This document shows positions 53,204 through 62,380 of a stretch of 64,000 bases of DNA, in pieces; position 1 is the stretch's first letter; each line of letters opens with the position of its first letter. Origin of the DNA: an uncultured Bacteroidales bacterium (GTDB taxonomy: Bacteria > Bacteroidota > Bacteroidia > Bacteroidales > Paludibacteraceae). The notes beneath the pieces are model-generated. The model ran no database searches, had not been told where the DNA came from, and worked only from the letters and a program-made list of their open reading frames with translations. Both the position numbers and the translations under genes were made by a program. The stretch is taken from assembly GCA_902799555.1 (NCBI GenBank), contig CADCBB010000001.1, forward strand, positions 105,000-168,999, read 5' to 3'.

Positions 53204-56200
53204 ATGGCAAACGAAAAGCACATTCTCATTGGAATTGGTGGTCAGGGATGTAAGACCATCGCCATGATCAAGGAGAAGGTTTATGAGAAACGCTTCCCTG
53301 TGGCTACCCAGTCCAAGAGTCGTCTTCAGGCAATGAACGACACGTACCGCTTCTTGTTCCTCGACACGGATCAGCGTGATATCGACGAGGCCAACAAGCG
53401 CAACAGAGCTACGTTTGAGCAAGGTAAGGTTCCCTTTATCTCGCCGCAAACGGACTTGATCAACTTGGGTCGTGCGAATCCACATGCTATCTATTATGAA
53501 GCAAAGCAGGATCCGAACAACCTGATCAACAAGCGTATTCTGGAGGCTTGCTCCGATGAGTTGGCATCTAAGATCCCTGATCAGCCGCTTTCTTTCGGCG
53601 CGGGCGCGTTCCGTATTAAATCGCGTATCGCGTTCGCACACGCGTTAGCGGACTTCCAGACCAAATTGCAGGCGGCTATCTCGTCCCTCAATGATGTGAA
53701 GACAGTAGGCGGCGAAGACTGTATCATCTACTACTGGCTCGTCAGCAGTTCGCTCGGAGGTACGGGTTCAGGTATCTTCAATGATGTGCTGTACCATATA
53801 AACCAGATCCACCATCAGGTAGTAGGTAACGGCGATCCGCAACTCGTTTACACGATGTATATGCCGAAGTTCTTCATCGATGCAAATGCCACCGAGGAGA
53901 AATATTCGCTCAACGCATTCGGTGTGTTCTCCGAGTTGGAGGCGTTCAAGGTAATGAGTTATAATCCGAACCAATACACGGTAATGCACCGTTTGGCGTT
54001 CAACAGCGATTATAACCTCGTGGATATGAATAAGCGTTACTGTCCGTTCTACTATATGATTCCGGTGGATATCCAGACGGATAAGGGTACGAGCCTCGGT
54101 AGCCCTCACACGATGATCCGTAATACGGCCGAGATGCTCTATCATCTGCATAACGGTCAGGCAGGCGCTACCTTCCGCTCCGATATCGACAACTACATGA
54201 ACGATATCATGGAGAAGAACCATAAGGACTTCCTTGTTCCGATGGGATATGTATCGCTGCAGAAGCCGAATGAGTTCTTCAATAAGTACATGCGTTTCCG
54301 TCTGCGTCGTGATATTCTTCGTAGCTGGTTGCTCTGCGCAGAAGGCAAAGAGAGCAAAGTGGAGGAGAGTAAGATCGACGATCTGACGACGCAGTTGTTC
54401 CGTGAGATGAACGCGGGTACGCGTGACACGATCGCCTTTAAGATCGCTAATGCGCCGGCTATCAACTCCTTGCGTGAGTTGCTGGAGGATCCGGCTATGG
54501 CTTCGAAAGAGGAGTTGGATGCCGAATTGGATCTGGACAACATCAAGGAGATGGTCAAAGCGGCCGTCAATTCCGTTGAGAAAGAGATCAAGACGCTGGA
54601 GAACCGCGAGAGTTACAAGCGTGTGATCGTCGAGGGTGCATGGGAGCAGGCAGAGAGTTGGATCCGCGAGCATGGTCTGACTTATGCGCATGACCTGGTA
54701 GATATGATCCGCAAAAAGATGGCGGAGAAGTTCGTCGAAGAGGAGAAAGACTGCGTAGAGCAGCGCGCTATCGACGAGACCTTCGACAATGACCTGCAAG
54801 AGTTGTTCGAGGCTGCGAAGAAAGTGGACCTCGTTGAGAAAGTACGGAAGAACAACAAGGAAGATATCCAGAAATATATCGCTAAGTTGTGCGAGTATGC
54901 CGATGCATCGATCGACATGGCGATGTTGCGCTGGAAACGCGACCTGTTGAAGGACTTCTGTCAGGACGAGAAGAACGATGAGTTGTCGCGTCTGAGAAAG
55001 CAGATCGCCCTCTTCAAGGATAAAGCAGCCGAGATGGCACGTGCAGCCGCTAAGGAGTACGACAAGTTGGCAGCCGCTATGGGTGCAGCCCAGATGGATG
55101 TGACGACCGTTTATCTGCCGCAGTTGGCTAAGATCTGTGACGGTAACGGTTGGATCCAGAATAATATCTTCAGCAAACTCTACACCGAGTTCGTCAAGGC
55201 GCAGCATGACAAGGCTGAGACGCCGGAGCGTGCAGATATCCAGAAGATGATCGAGGCCAATATCTACCATGCGGTCAACGAGGCCGTTATGCAGGCGATC
55301 AACAAGGGTCAGTACAAAGTCGTTCGCAAGGTAGTGGACGAGAAGACCAAGAAAGAGGTCGTTACGGAAGATGTACGCTTCTTCTGCAACCCGATCCTGG
55401 CAGACGCTAACGTATCGAATGAGAAGATCATCGACGAGTTCCTGAGCCTGATCGAGACCGTCTTCGACAAGATGCTGCGTGAGAACAAGACCGTTCAAGA
55501 GCGTTGGGAGAACAAGAAGATCTCTGAGTTCTTCGCTGAGTTGACCAATGACGACAAGGATGCCGTTCGTCGCAGCCTGAGTCCGTCGCTCTTCTTCTCG
55601 TACAATGCGAACCGCATTGACGTCGTGAAGAAAGAGGAGCACCTCGTGTTCGTTGCCGGCAGTGAGGACCTGGCAGTTGAGATGCTGGGTATGCAGAAAG
55701 GCAATCCGAAACATCGTTATGAGAAAGCCGACAGCGACGATGTGGCGCTGGTTCTCAAATCGAAGTTCGGTCTCTCGCTCGAAGACTACCGTATCTACGA
55801 TTCGATCAAGTCCGTTTATGACCGTGCATCGTTCCGCGAGAAATATCATTTCCACCACGATTTTGCACAGTACGGTGCTGACCTGACGCTGGACAATATG
55901 CCGGAGGAGAAACTGCCACACCATCGTACGTTTGCGAAGATGTTGCTGCTGGATAAGTTCCGCAAGGAGATGCACGATTTCTTCTATGTTGACGAGTACG
56001 ACGCACAGGCTTATACCGATACGATGTATGTAGTGGATCCGGAGTGTGAGACCTCATTCAAGATCGCTAAACCGGAGGCGTTCGGTATTCATTCGCAGAC
56101 CGGCAAACTGGTATTGCGTCTGGAGGAGAACGGCCGTCAGTTGTACTACGAGGTAGAAGGTGAAGACTTTGTTGAGCAGTTCGCTAAATACCGCGATGCT

Positions 56201-56458
56201 TATCAGAACTACCGTTTCGGCGAGACCTGCGAGTCGATTCTCCAGGCATTGCTCCGCCAGAAACATACCGTAGATGGTAAGGACGAGACGGGTGAGCAGA
56301 TCTTCAAGCACCTCTATCCGGAGAAACAACGCGAGTTGCTCAAGGAGTTGTCAGCGAAGAAAGCGCACGCGAAGAAGCCGTCAGAGCGCCGTCTCTACGA
56401 GGCTTTGTTCTCCATCATCCGTGAGGAGTTCAACTACGTACAGAATTTTATTAAGTAA
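53204..56458 (+). CDS. FtsZ/tubulin-superfamily GTPase, large form
   Basis: 1084 residues. GTP-binding start HILIGIGGQGCKTIA (G10-IGGQG), FLFLDTDQRD near 51-59, and the tubulin/FtsZ signature SLGGTGSG (residues 184-190), followed by MYMPKFF and related strands. This matches the Tubulin_2-like family of very large bacterial FtsZ relatives. After the GTPase core come long charged helices (about 400-700; LEEDPAMAS-type to DELSRLRKQIALFKDKAAEM) and a C-terminal mixed domain. True FtsZ is about 400 residues, so this is not the division protein. Codon use is strongly biased, suggesting substantial expression. Probably polymerises at the membrane with its operon partners. Confidence 0.88.
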   Translation: MANEKHILIGIGGQGCKTIAMIKEKVYEKRFPVATQSKSRLQAMNDTYRFLFLDTDQRDIDEANKRNRATFEQGKVPFISPQTDLINLGRANPHAIYYEAKQDPNNLINKRILEACSDELASKIPDQPLSFGAGAFRIKSRIAFAHALADFQTKLQAAISSLNDVKTVGGEDCIIYYWLVSSSLGGTGSGIFNDVLYHINQIHHQVVGNGDPQLVYTMYMPKFFIDANATEEKYSLNAFGVFSELEAFKVMSYNPNQYTVMHRLAFNSDYNLVDMNKRYCPFYYMIPVDIQTDKGTSLGSPHTMIRNTAEMLYHLHNGQAGATFRSDIDNYMNDIMEKNHKDFLVPMGYVSLQKPNEFFNKYMRFRLRRDILRSWLLCAEGKESKVEESKIDDLTTQLFREMNAGTRDTIAFKIANAPAINSLRELLEDPAMASKEELDAELDLDNIKEMVKAAVNSVEKEIKTLENRESYKRVIVEGAWEQAESWIREHGLTYAHDLVDMIRKKMAEKFVEEEKDCVEQRAIDETFDNDLQELFEAAKKVDLVEKVRKNNKEDIQKYIAKLCEYADASIDMAMLRWKRDLLKDFCQDEKNDELSRLRKQIALFKDKAAEMARAAAKEYDKLAAAMGAAQMDVTTVYLPQLAKICDGNGWIQNNIFSKLYTEFVKAQHDKAETPERADIQKMIEANIYHAVNEAVMQAINKGQYKVVRKVVDEKTKKEVVTEDVRFFCNPILADANVSNEKIIDEFLSLIETVFDKMLRENKTVQERWENKKISEFFAELTNDDKDAVRRSLSPSLFFSYNANRIDVVKKEEHLVFVAGSEDLAVEMLGMQKGNPKHRYEKADSDDVALVLKSKFGLSLEDYRIYDSIKSVYDRASFREKYHFHHDFAQYGADLTLDNMPEEKLPHHRTFAKMLLLDKFRKEMHDFFYVDEYDAQAYTDTMYVVDPECETSFKIAKPEAFGIHSQTGKLVLRLEENGRQLYYEVEGEDFVEQFAKYRDAYQNYRFGETCESILQALLRQKHTVDGKDETGEQIFKHLYPEKQRELLKELSAKKAHAKKPSERRLYEALFSIIREEFNYVQNFIK

Positions 56459-56484
56459 AAAACGATCCCTAATTCAGCTATTCT

Positions 56485-59484
56485 ATGCTTCCTCTTTGGA
56501 TAATAGATATTTCCACCAACCGCGATCGGAGAGAGCCCTTAGTGGCTCTGCTCCGGCAGGTGGAGCATGTACATATTTCGAACACGTTTGCTATCTTGTC
56601 CGATAAGGCCAAGAAGGCGAATCCGGCGGCTGATCACAGTGAGCCGGATAGCGTCTTGGAGTCTGCCGTTCAGGCCGCGTCCTTGTTGGAGAGTACAGGT
56701 GTCTCGGAAGATCTGTCTAATTCCTTGTCGCAGCAGGAATTGCTGGATCAGTTGGAACGCCGTGCCGCGGAGAGAGATGCCGTCATTAAGGGTGACTATT
56801 GGTATTATAGCGCCTTTAATGACGTGTTCCGCGGACTGGGTGCGATCACGAGTGAGACCTTGGATGATAAGGATAATGTGGCGGAGCGGCTCTATGCCTT
56901 GCAATCCCAGATTGTGGAGGCCGGCGTGCGGTTTATCCACCAACTGCGTCTGTCGAACGCCAAACCTTATCAGACAGTCAATGTGATTGTGCTCGGCGAT
57001 GCTACCGAGGCGTTCACCCAAACGATCTTCCCCTCTATTGCAGCCATGCTGCAGAAAGAGAAAGAGCGTATTCTGCAGGCCCATATCCATCAGGGCATGT
57101 GTATCTACGGTGCGCTCTATGTGCCGTGCGATATCAACTCCCGTCCTGTGGAGGACCGCACGAAAGTGCTGCATCTGTTGACCGAAGTCGAAGTGCAGCA
57201 TAAACTGCGTGACGTACGCGGATACGACCATGTGATGCTTTACCAGAACGTCCAGAACCGTACCGAGTGCACCTACGCCCTGATGAACGAGAAAGATCAG
57301 GCAGAGTACCTCTTCCAATGCCTCGTTCATCTCTTCTATGCCTGCGATTATACCCATCCGCTCATCAGTGGAACGGTATCCGAGGACCTCTTCTATTTCT
57401 CCATGGGAGCGACCTCGATCTATTTCGACATGCAGGCTGAAGATGCGAATGACGCCAGCCGGTTGGCTGCCCAACTGATGGCGAATATCAAGAAAGACAG
57501 TGAAGAAGAAGCTTCCGACCGCGAGGAGATATACCTGCTCAAACCCACGGAGTTCGCGGCCGAGAAATTCATCCATGATATCAATAAGGGCATGAGTGTG
57601 GATATGCACGATGCCGAGATGGACGAACCTAACCCGCATCCTATTCTGCATTATATGCAGAAAAACCTCAAACGCCTGTATTATTTCTATTACCTGCGCC
57701 TCTATCCGGCTAAGTTACTGCGTAAGATATCCGATAATATCGAACGCGCCACGTCCGACCTGCTGGATAAGATGTCCAAGCGTTCAACGCGGATGTACGA
57801 GAACTGCGAAGGAGCGGTACTGCCGGCTATCGCGCGCGTATTATCAAAGGTGTTGCCCGAAGAAGGCGTGCTGGCGGCGTTGGAACGGGAGTTCATGAAA
57901 CTCGAGGAACGCCTGTCGCTGGAGAAAGAGCGGATACGCGAAGAGTTAGAACATTATTACTGGGATGCACTGCTGGATTCGGAAGAGCGAATCATTCCGA
58001 AGAACCAGTTGGATTATTTTGAGAACTACCACGAGGCCTACCGCACCGATATCGCAACCGGCAACGGCGGCACAGAACAGGAGGCGCTGAAGAAAAAAGC
58101 CATGGATCGTCTGATCGAGATCATGTCCCGTGAGCAGACGACGCTGGCTACGGTGAGCCGTTTGTTCCTGTTGGGACTGGTGAGTGTGATGGCTATCCTG
58201 CCGATCCTCTCGCTCATTTCGCCTATGTTCATCGATCTGGGCAATGTGAAAGGCAACACGTTCGGTTGGGCGATCGCCCTCTTCCTCTTGCCGGTATTGA
58301 TCCAGTTGGTGATCCTCGCCTTCTACCTGCGCAAACGCAACGCATGTATCCGCGAGTTGAAGACCTATTACATGCATGACGCCTATGCGCGTGTGGCGAA
58401 CCGTATCGAGTTCGAGGCAGGCGATTTCTACAATAAGATGCTGGCGCTCTGCGATGCTTACCTCAAGCGTTGTACGGCGATCCGCAAAGAGGTGGCGTTC
58501 GTCGTTCCCGATCTGACGGTGAAGCCGTTGCTGCCGGAGACGCAGTTCAACCAACCCTTGCGCGAAGGGACGTTCGATGGCCAGGTGATCATGCCGGCTT
58601 CGGAAGTGGAGGGTTGCCGGATACGCGTCAACTATCGTCCGGAATTGATGGCCGAGCTGCAGACCAAGCATTATTTCATGCTTATCAACCATTTCAACGA
58701 CGAGATAGCCTTGCTCTTCCGGGATGTGCGTGTCACCGAACGCCAGACCAAACGGCTCAACCCGATCACGCAGGAGACCGAGATCTTCACCCAAGAGCAG
58801 CAGATTGAAGAGATGCAGCAGCAATGGGAGAAACATAAGGACGAGTTCCATGTGCAGTTACTCAAGGCCATCCGAGGCGAGATGCTGCCGCGTGAGAACC
58901 CGACCGTCGGTGAGAAACTGCTGCAGTATGAACGCAAGACCGGTAATATCCATCTGCTCGATACGATGATCAACTATGCGGCGGCGAACGGTGAGGTCAT
59001 CTGCGAATCGAATCTGGAATGCTCGGATGTGAAGGTGAATAAAGATATCTCCATCCTGCTCCAGACGCTGCCTCTGTCGCCGAACTTGCAGAACGCCGAG
59101 TACAATGAGTTGTACAAGCGCTACCTGTTTATCACCCGCTGGCGCAGTTACGAGTCCTTCTCCTTCAATCGTATCTTACCGACCGAGGATTTTGATCAGT
59201 CGATCCGTAATGTACGTGTCTTCGCAGATGAACAGAAAGCGCAGAACGAACAGCAGAAACGCGGCAGAAGGAGTCGTGCGATCGTGCAAAACGAACCCGA
59301 AGTGACGACCGAAGAGGCCTTCAAACCCGCGCCGTACAAACCCGATATGTCGGCCCTGATCTTATGGGCTATCTGTCCCGACGATACCTCCAGCGAATGG
59401 TTGAAACTCTTTGACCCGAGCCATTTTGCAGAGGCCTATCGCGATCGGCAGGCGATTCGTGAAATAATGAACCAGGAAGATTAA
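56485..59484 (+). CDS. Two-helix membrane protein of the tubulin-like operon
   Basis: 999 residues, no signal peptide. N-terminal cytoplasmic part to about 550: a short start LPLWIIDIS, an acidic spacer, then an alpha/beta stretch (VNVIVLGDATEAFTQTIFPS; GMCIYGALYVPCDINSRPVE). Helices at 400-550 include a coiled coil (LEERLSLEKERIREELEHYY). Two membrane helices lie near 558-582 and 594-615 with a short loop between, so both large ends are on the same, probably cytoplasmic, side. The C-terminal part (630-999) is soluble. No family recognised. It starts 26 nt after the tubulin-like gene, and is a likely membrane receptor for it. Confidence 0.75.
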   Translation: MLPLWIIDISTNRDRREPLVALLRQVEHVHISNTFAILSDKAKKANPAADHSEPDSVLESAVQAASLLESTGVSEDLSNSLSQQELLDQLERRAAERDAVIKGDYWYYSAFNDVFRGLGAITSETLDDKDNVAERLYALQSQIVEAGVRFIHQLRLSNAKPYQTVNVIVLGDATEAFTQTIFPSIAAMLQKEKERILQAHIHQGMCIYGALYVPCDINSRPVEDRTKVLHLLTEVEVQHKLRDVRGYDHVMLYQNVQNRTECTYALMNEKDQAEYLFQCLVHLFYACDYTHPLISGTVSEDLFYFSMGATSIYFDMQAEDANDASRLAAQLMANIKKDSEEEASDREEIYLLKPTEFAAEKFIHDINKGMSVDMHDAEMDEPNPHPILHYMQKNLKRLYYFYYLRLYPAKLLRKISDNIERATSDLLDKMSKRSTRMYENCEGAVLPAIARVLSKVLPEEGVLAALEREFMKLEERLSLEKERIREELEHYYWDALLDSEERIIPKNQLDYFENYHEAYRTDIATGNGGTEQEALKKKAMDRLIEIMSREQTTLATVSRLFLLGLVSVMAILPILSLISPMFIDLGNVKGNTFGWAIALFLLPVLIQLVILAFYLRKRNACIRELKTYYMHDAYARVANRIEFEAGDFYNKMLALCDAYLKRCTAIRKEVAFVVPDLTVKPLLPETQFNQPLREGTFDGQVIMPASEVEGCRIRVNYRPELMAELQTKHYFMLINHFNDEIALLFRDVRVTERQTKRLNPITQETEIFTQEQQIEEMQQQWEKHKDEFHVQLLKAIRGEMLPRENPTVGEKLLQYERKTGNIHLLDTMINYAAANGEVICESNLECSDVKVNKDISILLQTLPLSPNLQNAEYNELYKRYLFITRWRSYESFSFNRILPTEDFDQSIRNVRVFADEQKAQNEQQKRGRRSRAIVQNEPEVTTEEAFKPAPYKPDMSALILWAICPDDTSSEWLKLFDPSHFAEAYRDRQAIREIMNQED

Positions 59485-59491
59485 TGCACCT

Positions 59492-62380
59492 ATGATAAAC
59501 ATTGAGATTCTTTTGATTATCCTTGGCGGTTTAGGGGTGGTACTCGCCGGAGTGCTGCTCAAGAAACTGTCGAAAGTGAAAGTGTGGATAGATGCCCGGC
59601 AGAAAGAGACTCAACCGCTTGTCCGTCTCGGTTATCTGGAGAAAGGGGCGGATGGAGAAGCGGCTGAAGTGCATCGCTCCGGTGCCTTCGGCAAACCTGC
59701 TATCGCTATCGTGAAGGTGGATGAGAAATCGACCGTCAATAGGGGCTATGTGGACGTGCTCATGACGGATATGAACGATGATTCCGAGAAGCCGCATTAC
59801 CGCCGAACAGGTTACGTCTGCTTTGATCAGGATACGACTGTCGATCAGTACGGTTATATCTACAAGCAGATCAAAGGTAAGAAGGAGAAGAAAGTGATCG
59901 GTTATCTGGCTCGTCCGTCCAAACCCAACGAACCTACTATCTACGGTGAACGCTCCTGGAAAACGCTGTGGTTGCAGTGCGTCTTGCATGCCTATGCCGG
60001 GATGCCGGCGAAAACAACCGAGAATAGTCAGTCCGGTCAACAAGAAGCGCCGAAACCGGCGCAAGCCGTTGAGCATCTGTGCATTAACAGTCCGAAGAAG
60101 AAAGATATCGTGCCGGATGAAGTAGAGGAAGCCGAGCAGTCCATCGTACCGGAATTGGAGGAGGTCCCCATCTTGGAGGAACCCGAACCGGTCGAAGAGA
60201 CTCCTGTTCAAGAACCCGAACCGGAACCGGTGAAAGAAGAAGAGCCCGTCAAAGAGGAAGAGCCGGTCAAAGAGGAACCAAAACCGGTGAAGCCTTTGGA
60301 GAAACCCGCGCCGAAGAAACCGCTGGCTATCTGTTCGTTCTGGGGCTTCCATAACTCGAAGCGCGATCCGCTGCCGGCTGAGGCACGTGCCTGCGCTTAT
60401 GCGCTCTTGCAGCGCTTCGCTCCGCGGCAGAAAGAGACCGAGTACGCGTCTGAACAGCCTTACGGTTGGAAAGATACCGCCCTCCTCTCCGCCTTCATCT
60501 ATACCGTCCTGTTCCTGCTCGTCTATCTGGTCAACTCCGGTATCTTCCAGATGCCGCTCTTAGGCAAAGACTGGCAGTCGGCGATGGTGTTTGTCGGTTA
60601 TTACTACGTCCTCTGGGCGATCGTGCGGTATATCAAGATCGATGCCATTGAGAATGCGAACTCCTTCCAACCGATCTTGGATCTGTTCAACAAGAACCTC
60701 GGTCTGAAATGGATGAATATAGCCATCCTGGCGCTCTGTTCTGTAGCTACGGTATTCACCCTTTTCTATTACGACTATGATTTCCTGCCCTTGCTGATCG
60801 TTATATCTACCGGTCTGACGATCAACATGACCCTGCCCGGCGCCAACAGACGATGGAAAGTGCAATCATCGTTCCTGGAAGAAGCGACGGACGAAGACGA
60901 GGAAGAGCAGGCCGAACCGAAGAACCCGCAAGGAGATATCTCCCGTTCCTATGAATGGAAACTGGATGAGACCTATGATCCCAATCGATCGGTTGAGGGT
61001 TCGCTCACGCTCTATTTCAAAGCGGCTGAGATACGGGACGTACGCCACCTCAACCCCTTCTTCGATCAGCGCAAGGACCATTCGGATAAGGAGAACATCC
61101 TCTATATGTTCCGTTTCCTCAAGAAGTACCGCAAGACCTTCCTGGCGCGGACGAACTACGTGGCATATACCATCAATAAGATTGCCGAGAAAAAGGACTT
61201 CTCGCCGATCGACAAGCTGCAGTTCACGCTTGATTTTGTGCAGGAACCCAATATCACACTTGTACAAGCTTCCGAAGACAAGCTCATCAATTCCTACGAT
61301 GATTATATCCGCTATCCGGATGAGACCTTGTACGACAAATGTGGAGACAGTAACAGCAAAGCCCTGTTGGCGGCGATGCTCTTCCATCTGATGGGGCATA
61401 ACGTGCTCTACCTCATCTCCCGCAAGCATAAGCATGCAGCAGTGGCTGTCGAGGTGCGCCTGAGTGACCTCAAGGACGGTTGGTACGGCAATCCCGATAA
61501 GATCAAAGAGGTCACGATCAAGTACGAAGATCGCTATTACATCTTCTGCGAGACTACCGGCGATAACTTCGCCCTCGGTGCCAGCGTCAGCGGTATGGCG
61601 ATCGATGAGTTCGATGAGAAGATCTACCTGCCGCTTCGCGAAGAAGAGGATGAGTTCGATAACGATGGTCGCAGTTCGGAAGATGTCATCGAGAGTCGTA
61701 TCTTTGAGTGGCGACTCGATTCGCATTTCGGAAACCAACTGCAGGGCAACTTGCCCATCGAGATGTCTTCGGCGATGATTGATGAACTGCGGAGCCGTAA
61801 CCCCTTCCATACCTACGGACAGGACGGCAACTCCTACACGCAGAACGTGCAGGCTATGTTCCAATACCTCAAGGATAACCCCGATAAGATGGCAGGAGTG
61901 CGTCAAGTGGCCGATTATGTTCGTCAGTCGGTGAAGGCCGCCGGTTATCCCGAACTGGATGTGCTGCAGTTTGCCCTTGATTTTGCGCAGGAACCCAACA
62001 TCAAGTACATGGTCGATGAGCAGAGTCTGCCGATCGAGTTCGCCAAGGAATACATGCGTTTCCCGGAAGAGGTGCTCTACGATCGCGAAGGCGACTGCGA
62101 CTGCAAGTCCAGCCTTACCGCCGCGCTCTTCCTCAACCTCGGATACAAGGTCATCTTCATGATCTCCGAGAAGCTGAAGCATGCTGCTATCGGCGTTGAA
62201 TGCAAAGATACGGACTGGCTCTCGCAGATCCATGCGCCGAATATCGATGCCGTCACCCTCAATCATAACGGAACTCTCTATCTCTACTGCGAGACCACCG
62301 GTGACGGTTACCATATAGGACAGATCAAAGAAGGGGAGTCCATGCACGATTTTGAAACCATTCTGGAATTAGCACTATGA
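59492..62380 (+). CDS. Membrane protein with two transglutaminase-like domains
   Basis: 962 residues. Membrane helix 3-23; cytoplasmic part; a Pro/Glu/Lys-rich linker (about 207-275, with three repeats of EEPVK); helices near 330-350, 362-380, 406-426 and 431-445; then two homologous papain/transglutaminase-like domains. Domain 2 has Cys869 (REGDCDCKSS), His897 (KLKHAAIGVE) and Asp938 (CETTGDGYHIG). Domain 1 has Ser620 in place of Cys (KCGDSNSKAL), with His648 and Asp691 kept. Each domain is preceded by a matching helical unit (LQFTLDFVQEPNI / LQFALDFAQEPNI). It overlaps the last gene by ATGA. Confidence 0.8.
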   Translation: MINIEILLIILGGLGVVLAGVLLKKLSKVKVWIDARQKETQPLVRLGYLEKGADGEAAEVHRSGAFGKPAIAIVKVDEKSTVNRGYVDVLMTDMNDDSEKPHYRRTGYVCFDQDTTVDQYGYIYKQIKGKKEKKVIGYLARPSKPNEPTIYGERSWKTLWLQCVLHAYAGMPAKTTENSQSGQQEAPKPAQAVEHLCINSPKKKDIVPDEVEEAEQSIVPELEEVPILEEPEPVEETPVQEPEPEPVKEEEPVKEEEPVKEEPKPVKPLEKPAPKKPLAICSFWGFHNSKRDPLPAEARACAYALLQRFAPRQKETEYASEQPYGWKDTALLSAFIYTVLFLLVYLVNSGIFQMPLLGKDWQSAMVFVGYYYVLWAIVRYIKIDAIENANSFQPILDLFNKNLGLKWMNIAILALCSVATVFTLFYYDYDFLPLLIVISTGLTINMTLPGANRRWKVQSSFLEEATDEDEEEQAEPKNPQGDISRSYEWKLDETYDPNRSVEGSLTLYFKAAEIRDVRHLNPFFDQRKDHSDKENILYMFRFLKKYRKTFLARTNYVAYTINKIAEKKDFSPIDKLQFTLDFVQEPNITLVQASEDKLINSYDDYIRYPDETLYDKCGDSNSKALLAAMLFHLMGHNVLYLISRKHKHAAVAVEVRLSDLKDGWYGNPDKIKEVTIKYEDRYYIFCETTGDNFALGASVSGMAIDEFDEKIYLPLREEEDEFDNDGRSSEDVIESRIFEWRLDSHFGNQLQGNLPIEMSSAMIDELRSRNPFHTYGQDGNSYTQNVQAMFQYLKDNPDKMAGVRQVADYVRQSVKAAGYPELDVLQFALDFAQEPNIKYMVDEQSLPIEFAKEYMRFPEEVLYDREGDCDCKSSLTAALFLNLGYKVIFMISEKLKHAAIGVECKDTDWLSQIHAPNIDAVTLNHNGTLYLYCETTGDGYHIGQIKEGESMHDFETILELAL

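Noticed and set aside
53768-55975. 735-codon open frame antisense to the tubulin-like gene
   Set aside because: It is a shadow caused by the strong codon bias of the plus-strand gene; the translation has no recognisable domain and no promoter.
60866-62347. 493-codon open frame antisense to the transglutaminase-like gene
   Set aside because: Same cause: mirror of a biased plus-strand gene, no family features.
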